Shown here: positions 4,978 to 10,741 of the stretch, one piece after another
Numbering within the stretch: the first letter of the stretch is position 1
Layout: every line of letters starts with the position of its first letter
Assembly (NCBI GenBank): GCA_009920585.1
Contig: RFZT01000059.1
Span: 1-10,741 of the forward strand
DNA: 10,741 bases
Direction: 5' to 3'
Source of the DNA: a bacterium
GTDB taxonomy: Bacteria > Verrucomicrobiota > Verrucomicrobiia > Chthoniobacterales > Terrimicrobiaceae
The notes under the pieces: model-generated
Databases searched by the model: none
What the model was told of the DNA's origin: nothing
Seen by the model: the letters and a program-made list of their open reading frames with translations, nothing else
Position numbers and translations under genes: made by a program

Positions 4978-7554
4978 TCAGAACTTCCTCACAGGCAATC
5001 GTCCCGTCTTCCTCCTCGGCTCGCCGCTCTCTGCATTGTCCACCAGGCACTCCAGGAGCTCCGAGACCTGCACCCGCCGTCTCCTCGCACCGCCCAGGCG
5101 GGCGCGGTAGCGCCGCAGTCCCTCGGCCAGCCTCCACTGGCATTTCTTTTGTGCCGAAATTCCTTCCTCCAAAGGTTTGTTCTTGTCCATCCTGTGGAGA
5201 TCAAAGACGGAATCTAAGAGACTCGCCACCTTGAGGTATGCGGCGAAGTTTTCCAAGTCTCCCCGCGCGGGAGGGTGATTTTCCAGCTCTCGGACTTTTG
5301 GCTCTCGAACTCCTGGCTCACGGTTTTCAGGATCCCGGACCGCTGCCCCCGATACCTCTGGCTCTCGAACTTCTAGCTCACGGATTTCCATCACAAATTC
5401 GAGACTATTCCAGAAGCCCTCGACGGGTCGCCCGGTTGCCTTGTCCACGAGGTTTGTTATATCATGGCGTTCCACGCGCACGCACTCCACGGCCTTGGCG
5501 CGTAGCTCGGCATTGCTGAAGGTGCCGTTTTCGATCAAGGGTCGAATCTCATCCCAGCCATGGACCAGGCGGGTTCCCTCTGGACGTCCTCCTCGGCGCG
5601 AAGGCGTGTGGTGACGCACGGAGCAGCGGTCATACGGATCATCGTTCCACAGGGCCAACAGCAGAGACGCCTGCTGGCGCCCGTCAGGGCCCATCTTCAC
5701 CAAAGAACATAACAAAGTCGACACACCTCTCTCCGGGTACTTTGGAACCCCATACGACATCATACCGTTCTGGAAGCCCCGGATCGAAGCCGCCTGCGAG
5801 TCAGAGACGGTGAAGGTCAGAGTCACTCCCGGCCGCCCGAAAATGTCGTCGTGCACTTCGCAGGCGACGACGGACGACCAAGGGTCCTCCTCGAGAAAAT
5901 GCAGGTCGAAGACGTTCCCGCCGTGCACCGCCGGCCTGAGGTTCCAGTAATAGCCGCCTCCGCCAGGAATCTCACAGTGCGATCCGTCGGTCGAGGGCAG
6001 CTGCATGAGGGGGAGACTGCCCACCTTGCCGCGGAAATGCTTCTTGGTGGCTCGCTCAAGAGCTCGCGCGGCTTCCCGGATGGAGTTGGGAACCAGCGCG
6101 GCCTTGGAGACCCACGCTCCCAAAACCTCGAGCGCGTCCTGCAAGAAGCGGTCAAACCCGACGTTGACGGCCGTGTAGTCGAACAAGTCAGAGTTGAAGT
6201 CGAACAAGGCGGCCAGCAGGAAGATCTGGGCCTTGGTCAGGTGCGCTTCGGGATGGATGAGGAGATCGTCGCGAGCGACCTTCATCAAGTCCTTGAAGAA
6301 GGCCTCGATCACGGCCTGAGCGACCGCTGCCAGGCGACGAAGGCGCTCTTCCGGAGCGAGCCGATGCCACTCGTCGAACAAACAGCCCTCCCTCGCGAGC
6401 ACGCTCCTCACGCAAGGAGACGACTCCGCCACCAAGGCGGAGAAGGCCAAGACCCTCCTCGCAGTGATCTGATTGCGGTCGTTGCGATCCCTGACAAAAC
6501 ACTGGGACAGCAGCGTCGGCAAGTCGTCCGGGCACGCAAGGCACTTCAAGAAGCGCAGCGACAGGACCTCGGGGTCGCCAAAGGAGCGTTCCCCGACCGC
6601 GGTGTAAAGGAGCAGGTCATGCACTCCGATCCTGCAGAACATCTCTTCCTGCGGGAGCAGGGAGACGCCATCCTCGTGGGAACTGGCGCACTGCAGGTGG
6701 CAGCTGCACTCGTAGTCCACTCCAAAGTCTCGGAACCTATTGGGCAGGTGCCGAGATTCATCCTTCCACACGAAAACCACAACGAAGGTAGCGAAGGGGG
6801 GGACGTGCTGGTACACCCACAATTTTCGGACACCCTCATTAAGGTGCGAAGGTTCATCACCCAACGACCACCCTGGAATGATCGCCACAGAAGCCCTGAA
6901 GATTGAAGAAAGGTCGAAGCACGTTGCACCTGGGGCGCAAGTTCCCATGGCCTCGGAGAAGCGGCAAAGCTTGACGTCGTCGCCCATCTCGGGGCCCTCG
7001 AAGACGTTCGCCAGTTCCGTGGCCGCCAGCGTCGGCAGGGAATCCCACGCCTGCGACAAGACCGACTCCCTGAAAGGCTTCACTTTGAAGAGCACGCTCA
7101 CGCAAGCCTTCCACGCAGCGTTGATCTTCCCGATGGCGAAACCATCCTTCCCCTTGCAAGGACTCGAATTGGCTTCCGCTGCTTTCAGTTTTGCCTCCGC
7201 TTTCTTCAGCTTTGCCTCTGCAGCCTGGAGCTCCGCTTTTCCCTCCAAAAACTGTTGAACCAGATTTGCTTTCGAAGCCGTGAGCACCTCCCTATTACCC
7301 TCCAAAATCTGTTGAACCAGTTTCTGCTTGCCATCGCTACCCTCCAAAATCTGTTGAACCAGTTTCTGCTTGCCATCGCCCTTGTCCACCCGACAGACGC
7401 CCTGCTTTCTCCGCCTCTTCTCCCTGCTTTCCGCGAGCATCTTGATCAGGCTTTCCCTGTGCTGCGTTGCCTCCCTTTCCGAGGCAGCCGCTTGCCCTCC
7501 TGTCGGGCTCTCCTCGCCACGATTCCCAGCAGCCGGCTGGTTGCCGTCGCTCAT
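4978..7554 (-). CDS. Large repeat-containing protein of unknown family
   Basis: 858 residues from the ATG at 7554 (the frame opens 18 bases further up with TTG). N-terminal 20 residues are low-complexity Gly/Ala/Glu; residues about 25-130 are charged and helical, with a 14-residue unit DGKQKLVQQILEGS in tandem, a diverged third unit (NLVQQFLEG), then AEAKLK-type heptads, so a coiled-coil oligomerisation region is likely. About 135-720 is globular with no motif I recognise; it has a Cys cluster CSCHLQC that might bind metal and a striking GGGGYYWNL segment. Residues 724-760 are a pentapeptide repeat of the VREPE type. The tail (762-858) is helical and Arg-rich, and its last dozen residues (PRRKTGRLPVRKF) look unlike the rest, as expected if the true frame leaves this one near 5025. 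Codon third positions are GC-rich, like the helicase gene 458 bases upstream. It is the middle member of a same-strand GC-rich block. Confidence 0.82.
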   Translation of the reverse strand: MSDGNQPAAGNRGEESPTGGQAAASEREATQHRESLIKMLAESREKRRRKQGVCRVDKGDGKQKLVQQILEGSDGKQKLVQQILEGNREVLTASKANLVQQFLEGKAELQAAEAKLKKAEAKLKAAEANSSPCKGKDGFAIGKINAAWKACVSVLFKVKPFRESVLSQAWDSLPTLAATELANVFEGPEMGDDVKLCRFSEAMGTCAPGATCFDLSSIFRASVAIIPGWSLGDEPSHLNEGVRKLWVYQHVPPFATFVVVFVWKDESRHLPNRFRDFGVDYECSCHLQCASSHEDGVSLLPQEEMFCRIGVHDLLLYTAVGERSFGDPEVLSLRFLKCLACPDDLPTLLSQCFVRDRNDRNQITARRVLAFSALVAESSPCVRSVLAREGCLFDEWHRLAPEERLRRLAAVAQAVIEAFFKDLMKVARDDLLIHPEAHLTKAQIFLLAALFDFNSDLFDYTAVNVGFDRFLQDALEVLGAWVSKAALVPNSIREAARALERATKKHFRGKVGSLPLMQLPSTDGSHCEIPGGGGYYWNLRPAVHGGNVFDLHFLEEDPWSSVVACEVHDDIFGRPGVTLTFTVSDSQAASIRGFQNGMMSYGVPKYPERGVSTLLCSLVKMGPDGRQQASLLLALWNDDPYDRCSVRHHTPSRRGGRPEGTRLVHGWDEIRPLIENGTFSNAELRAKAVECVRVERHDITNLVDKATGRPVEGFWNSLEFVMEIRELEVREPEVSGAAVRDPENREPGVREPKVRELENHPPARGDLENFAAYLKVASLLDSVFDLHRMDKNKPLEEGISAQKKCQWRLAEGLRRYRARLGGARRRRVQVSELLECLVDNAESGEPRRKTGRLPVRKF
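5275..5385 (-). repeat. 15-base coding repeat (VREPE-type pentapeptides)
   Basis: About seven units, some diverged, of the plus-strand pattern TCTCGAACTCCTGGC inside the large gene. They encode pentapeptides such as VREPE, VREPK, VRELE and VRDPE. All units keep the reading frame. Such tracts expand and contract by slippage, so length may vary between strains. Confidence 0.85.
7168..7230 (-). repeat. 21-base coding repeat (AEAKLK heptads)
   Basis: Plus-strand units like TTTGCCTCCGCTTTCTTCAGC repeat about three times and encode seven-residue helical units (AEAKLKK, AEAKLKA). The heptad spacing supports a coiled coil or a long single helix. Confidence 0.75.
7238..7379 (-). repeat. 42-base tandem repeat near the N-terminus of the large protein
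   Basis: Two identical adjacent 42-base units (7296-7337 and 7338-7379) encode DGKQKLVQQILEGS twice. A diverged third unit starts at 7238, separated from the pair by an extra 16 bases. Perfect identity of the pair implies a recent duplication or ongoing slippage. Confidence 0.92.
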
Positions 7555-8012
7555 CTCTTTGACGGGCCTCAATACCCCAGGATCGCGCTCGAGCCAAGAT
7601 GCAAACTTCGGTGTGCGCCATCATTTTCGCTCGCACTGTGTATGCTGCGATTATCAGTTGCATGTCTGTTGATGGAGACTGCCAACGCAAACAGCAAAAG
7701 TGGCGAATGCATCCTGACATGATCGTCGTCTTTTTTTCATAGATCCAACTTTCGGGTCTAGCTCAGGCTACAGAGCGTCTGAAAAGTCCGAAAACTTCAC
7801 CATACGCATTCTGTACAACCCCAGGTCGATAGAACCAATGAACGCGATATTGACACAAAATGAAACGGAAAGGCCACTAGATCAGTGTGAATAACGCTGT
7901 CGACTTTTCAGACGCTCTGCTAGTTCGATGGACTTAAGCGATCTAACGGCAACAGAGAAGCATCCTAAAAACGCAACCCTTTCTCAGAAGCCACCCGCGA
8001 ATGTCGAGCCAT
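7555..8012. other. Spacer between helicase and large-protein gene
   Basis: 458 bases without a credible gene. It holds the 149-base inverted-repeat element (7771-7919). On the minus strand the part from 7555 to 7770 should carry the promoter and leader of the large-protein gene; a weak relative of the shared upstream motif (plus strand AACGCAAACAGCAA) lies at 7684-7697. A run of seven T follows position 7731. No RNA gene seen. Confidence 0.65.
7771..7919. mobile_element. 149-base inverted-repeat element with CTA flanks (MITE-like)
   Basis: Left end CAGAGCGTCTGAAAAGTC (7771-7788) and right end GACTTTTCAGACGCTCTG (7902-7919) are perfect 18-base inverted repeats. CTA stands immediately outside both ends (7768-7770 and 7920-7922), as a 3-base target duplication would. 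There is no coding capacity inside, so it would be a non-autonomous element. Another reading is a long-range stem that ends the helicase transcript, since it begins 94 bases after the helicase stop. A copy of the left 53 bases, with a diverged centre, is at 10605-10657. Confidence 0.55.
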
Positions 8013-10097
8013 CTACACGACGGCCGCCTCCCACCCCGGCTTCTTCTTTTCGAACTCGAACTCCTCGTAGGTGTTGCCCCGGAAGTGCATGCGGCAAGTT
8101 ATCGGCAGCCAGCCGTGCATGCGCCGCATCCTTCCGATCTGCTGGATCAAGTCCGCGTCATTGTCGGGGAGCGACGTGCACAGGATGGAGCTGAAGGAGT
8201 TCTGAATGTTGAATCCCACGCTCATGGATGCGTCGGTAAGCACCACATCTCGATTGGTCAAGCGTGGGTTGATGTAAGCCATGATGGTCTCCCCGACGGT
8301 GCCTCCTGCAGCTTCCATCGTCCGATTGAAAAGGTCGCGCTTGGGCTTCAGCGTCAATAGCCTCAGGATCATCCTCCACGTTCGCAGAGCTTCCAATTCC
8401 TTAAGCGTCTGCTCGGTCGCCGCCACGACGTCGCGCACCTTCTCGCAGCGCCACTGTCCCTGGCTGTTGCAAACCGCGGTCAGCGAGTCGTTCGGATCCA
8501 TGACCTCCCGCAGGCGCGCAGCCACTCGCTTGACGCCCAAGGAGTCGACGCGCACGATGACCGGGAACAAGCTCGGCCGCAAAAACAAGACAGCCTCGAC
8601 GACCTGGTCCAGGTGTCGTTGCCTCCAGCCTTGCGCGGCTCTCTTGTGACAGGAGGCAAACTGCGAGTAAAAGCGGCCGTCGAGGATTCTGTTCATCGAG
8701 CGAGCATCCCGGAACTTGGGCCCTTCCCCAGTCTCGTACCTCGTACCTCGGCTTCCTACGGCCCAAGCGATGAGGGGGTGCCCGGCGTCAAGCAGAGATC
8801 CCACGGCCTCCTGGAAAGCCTTGGTCTCCCTCGCGAACACACGCCGGTAAAGTTCCTTGACCTCCTCGTCGGTTTCTTGCCGGCAGCACCGCGAGACAAT
8901 CTCCGGGCCTGGAAGCTCACTTCCGTCGCCGTCAAACACGTGGTCTCCAGCGAGCTCAGCGATCTTCAGACGCCCGGCCGCGAATGCAATGGCCGTCGCC
9001 AACACGTTATTATGGTAGTGGCCGTCACCCGGGCCCACCCTTGCCAAGGAGCGTTCCAGCGCGAGCTCGGCCTCATGCGCAAATCTCCTCCAATACCGCA
9101 AGCACTCATCTCCCGCAAGGTCCTTCTTGTTGGGAACAATGTCAACCCTCGAAATGCCGAGAAGTTTCTTCACCGCTGGGTTGAGCTTCAGGCTCAGGAT
9201 GTGCCACGGAATGCTCCGCATATTCGCACCGGGCGTCGCCGTCAAGGCCACCAAGCGCAGAGCAGGCTTGTGGGCCAACCTCTTGATGAGAGTGACGTAG
9301 AGATGCGCCTCGTCGCAAATCACCACGTCGAACTCCTCCAGGAACCTGTCGACGCCTTGCAGGCCATGATTCACCACGCACAGCAGCCTTGCGTGCCTTT
9401 CGCCGTACTCGCGCTCCATCCCCCTTAGCCAAGCAAGACTGCCTTGCTTCGGAGTGCCCTCCCTCTTGTCTGACCCCCGCCGTTTCTTGCGCGGCGGGGG
9501 GCGTGGCACTTCCCCCGCCTCTCCGATCTCCTCGGCAGCCTCGTGTTCCGACGGCAGAGCCGCGACGTCTCGCGATCCTGCCGCTCCGGAAGGTCCTGCT
9601 TCAGGTGCTGAGGGGTCGCCGTACATGCCCAAAGCCACGTCAAACATCTCCCCCTTGACCAAAAACGTCCGGCAGCTTTTGGCAGGAGCGACCGGGGTTT
9701 TTCCCTGGCAGGCGCGCTGTCGAGCAAAGGTCTGTGCGACCAAACTCCCAGTTTGAAATACCAGCTGGCCGACCGTGACCAGAGCCACCTTCTTGTGAGG
9801 CAGCATGTTCTGGCAAAGCAGGGACACCACGCCTGTCTTGCCAGTCCCGCAGTCGAACTGCACGAGGTGAGGGTCGCCTCCCAATGGCAGCATCCTCGAC
9901 AGGAAGTCAGCCGCAAATTTCTGATGGGGATATGCGTCGCCGCGTTCGACCGCAGCAGCGACTTGGGGATTCTGCATCTGCTCCTGCAGGTAAGAAGTGA
10001 GATCATACGTTGCCGGCATGCTGGCCGCGGTAGCAAGGGACTGGGGGCACAAGAAGCTGGGGCCGGCGCAAACAGCTGCAAAATTTTCGATGATCAT
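8013..10097 (-). CDS. DEAH-box superfamily 2 helicase/ATPase
   Basis: 694 residues from the ATG at 10097; an inner ATG at residue 27 (MPATYDLTSYL, 10019) is a good alternative because the residues before it are not helicase-like. Motifs in order: Walker A DCGTGKTG (82-89), motif Ia ALVTVGQLVFQT (105-116), DEAH box VVICDEAH (258-265), motif III ALTATPG (284-290), a motif IV-like strand FPVIVRVDSLG (511-521), motif V VLTDASMSVGFN (619-630), motif VI QQIGRMRR (652-659) with the arginine finger. All ATPase residues are present, so it should be active in unwinding or remodelling nucleic acid. Two insertions stand out: 160-225, low-complexity acidic then basic with RPPPRKKRRGSDKR (nuclear-signal-like), between motifs Ia and II; and about 220 residues of helical sequence between III and IV. 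It does not clearly match the transcription or replication helicases I know from giant viruses. It is the first gene of the GC-rich block. Confidence 0.88.
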   Translation of the reverse strand: MIIENFAAVCAGPSFLCPQSLATAASMPATYDLTSYLQEQMQNPQVAAAVERGDAYPHQKFAADFLSRMLPLGGDPHLVQFDCGTGKTGVVSLLCQNMLPHKKVALVTVGQLVFQTGSLVAQTFARQRACQGKTPVAPAKSCRTFLVKGEMFDVALGMYGDPSAPEAGPSGAAGSRDVAALPSEHEAAEEIGEAGEVPRPPPRKKRRGSDKREGTPKQGSLAWLRGMEREYGERHARLLCVVNHGLQGVDRFLEEFDVVICDEAHLYVTLIKRLAHKPALRLVALTATPGANMRSIPWHILSLKLNPAVKKLLGISRVDIVPNKKDLAGDECLRYWRRFAHEAELALERSLARVGPGDGHYHNNVLATAIAFAAGRLKIAELAGDHVFDGDGSELPGPEIVSRCCRQETDEEVKELYRRVFARETKAFQEAVGSLLDAGHPLIAWAVGSRGTRYETGEGPKFRDARSMNRILDGRFYSQFASCHKRAAQGWRQRHLDQVVEAVLFLRPSLFPVIVRVDSLGVKRVAARLREVMDPNDSLTAVCNSQGQWRCEKVRDVVAATEQTLKELEALRTWRMILRLLTLKPKRDLFNRTMEAAGGTVGETIMAYINPRLTNRDVVLTDASMSVGFNIQNSFSSILCTSLPDNDADLIQQIGRMRRMHGWLPITCRMHFRGNTYEEFEFEKKKPGWEAAVV

Positions 10098-10138
10098 GGT
10101 GTGACCTATTCTTTGACCTCTCTCAAATGCGTTGCGTT

Positions 10139-10157
10139 ATCAAACAAGAAGCAGAGA
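10139..10157 (-). promoter_or_regulatory. Shared 19-base upstream motif (helicase copy)
   Basis: Reads TCTCTGCTTCTTGTTTGAT on the minus strand, 42-60 bases upstream of the helicase ATG. It differs from the EEP gene copy by two transitions. An AT-rich stretch (ATTTTAATGTC then a T run, 10210-10229) lies about 50-70 bases further upstream and could be a TATA-like region. Confidence 0.45.
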
Positions 10158-10291
10158 TGAACTTGCGATGCATCGGCGACGACAAGCTACTCTCGCAAAT
10201 GCCAAGATTTTAATGTCTCTTTTTTTCGTGGATCATCTTTGTGGTTGCCGAGACTTTTGTCATTCTGGCTTTTTTTTATGCGCCAACCGCC

Positions 10292-10673
10292 TCATCCTCG
10301 CGCATCAGGCACCTCCCTCAAAAAATCAGGAAACATTCCCCCATAGATCCCAAGCCGCGCGTCTCTTTGCCAGGGCTTGAGGCCCAGCAGCAAGCAGCAA
10401 AGTACAGCTTCATGCCCGAAAGGCCTCTTTGTAAGCGGCCTCCATGGTCTGCGCGTTTATGGGCACGCCGAAGGCATCGTACCCCACGATCTGCAGCTTG
10501 TACCCAGTTTTCAGCAAGTCTTGCAGTTGACGGAACTCTGGGCTCTGGCTGCAGAAGTGCTCGTACCAGCGGACGTAGAACATGCGGCTCTGCAAGTACG
10601 TGTACAGAGCGTCTGAAAAGTGCTTTGACTCTCCAGAAGCCAAATCGTACAACCCCAAGCGTATGCTCAGTAG
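10292..10673 (-). pseudogene. Frameshifted small conserved protein (FYxxWYE...GYD...PFGHE family)
   Basis: Two overlapping minus frames join into one protein. Codons 10673-10428 read LLSIRLGLYDLASG, then SRMFYVRWYEHF, FRQLQDLLKTGYKLQIVGYDA and end ...EAAYK. Skipping one base (10427) continues as RPFGHEAVLCCLLLGLKPWQ and on to a TGA at 10292-10294, about 126 residues in all. I recall uncharacterised proteins of giant viruses and other large viruses with the order FYxxxYE, GYNLxIxGYD and PFGHExVL; function is unknown to me. Without the shift the first frame stops after KEAFRA. There is no ATG at the natural beginning (a TAA stands at 10674-10676; the first in-frame ATG is at 10583, inside the conserved part), so the 5' end may also be lost. 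Part of it coincides with a copy of the dispersed repeat. A sequencing indel is an alternative to a true pseudogene. Confidence 0.6.
10603..10657. repeat. Second copy of the left end of the inverted-repeat element
   Basis: TACAGAGCGTCTGAAAAGT (10603-10621) is identical to 7769-7787, and GTACAACCCCA (10647-10657) is identical to 7813-7823. In both places the two blocks are 25 bases apart, but the 25 bases between them agree at only about 8 positions. Here the stretch is read on the minus strand as LGLY...FSDALY of the small protein; at 7771 the equivalent frame gives LGLY...FSDAL and then a stop. Confidence 0.8.
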
Positions 10674-10705
10674 TTAATGGACGGGTTTCAAAAAGGCCAC
10701 GTCCG

Positions 10706-10741
10706 GGAGGGCCCAAACCCTCCTTATCCCCTTAAACCCCC
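10706..10741. repeat. GC hairpin followed by C-rich repeat at window edge
   Basis: GGAGGG/CCCTCC with a six-base loop forms a short stem at 10706-10723. It is followed by TTATCCCC and CTTAAACCCCC, the same 10-base unit as at 2047-2066; the repeat probably continues past the window. Confidence 0.55.

Noticed and set aside
4229..5234. Two plus-strand open frames (293 and 253 codons) opposite the coiled-coil gene
   Set aside because: The minus strand gives a charged Lys/Arg/Glu helical protein with natural starts, while the plus readings are Leu/Arg/Ser-rich low complexity without motifs.
5851..6906. Long plus-strand open frame (351 codons) opposite the large protein
   Set aside because: It is antisense to a well-formed minus frame with in-frame repeats; its composition (many Arg, His, Gly, no domain) is typical of the opposite strand of GC-rich genes.
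7337..7720. Minus-strand 127-codon frame upstream of and overlapping the large gene
   Set aside because: Its second half is an out-of-frame reading of the repeat-bearing N-terminus of the large protein; the first half has no protein-like features.
8613..9428. Plus-strand open frame of 271 codons opposite the helicase
   Set aside because: It overlaps the DEAH motor on the other strand, whose motifs are unmistakable; no independent support.
8013..10621. Helicase gene as cargo of a transposon bounded by the 18-base ends at 7902-7919 and 10605-10621
   Set aside because: Those two ends point outward relative to the helicase (right-type end on its left, left-type end on its right), so they do not bracket it as terminal inverted repeats.

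Overview
The window looks like DNA from a large DNA virus of eukaryotes (nucleocytoplasmic type) or from an intron-poor protist genome. Every credible gene lies on the minus strand and reads as one uninterrupted frame. There are no Shine-Dalgarno-like sites before the starts, and the spacers between genes can be long and AT- or repeat-rich. The gene types (membrane-anchored glycosyltransferase next to a nucleotide-sugar epimerase, EEP nuclease, DEAH helicase, and a small protein of a kind I recall from giant viruses) fit such a virus. No hallmark gene (capsid, polymerase, packaging ATPase) is present, so the assignment is an inference.

Layout, left to right (transcription runs right to left). 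Positions 1-1857 hold a sugar-metabolism pair: an NAD-dependent sugar epimerase/dehydratase cut by the window edge, and 36 bases upstream of it a type II membrane glycosyltransferase. Positions 1858-2837 have no gene but carry an AAC-rich stretch and a 10-base TTAAACCCCC tandem repeat. Positions 2838-3785 encode an EEP-fold nuclease/phosphatase with an apparent SH3-like C-terminal domain.

From about 4060 to 10100 the base composition becomes visibly more GC-rich. This block holds a basic coiled-coil protein (4061-4918, probably extending further upstream), a large protein of unknown family (4978-7554) with three kinds of internal repeats, and a DEAH-type SF2 helicase (8013-10097). The first two overlap in a way that suggests one gene split by a single-base shift or read by frameshifting. 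Between the large protein and the helicase lies a 149-base element with 18-base inverted ends flanked by CTA on both sides. A copy of one end sits at the right of the window inside a frameshifted small gene (10292-10673).

The best candidates for something undescribed are the GC-rich block (two unknown proteins plus a helicase), the short inverted-repeat element with its second partial copy, and a 19-base purine-rich motif repeated about 40-85 bases upstream of at least two start codons, with a shorter core before a third gene.
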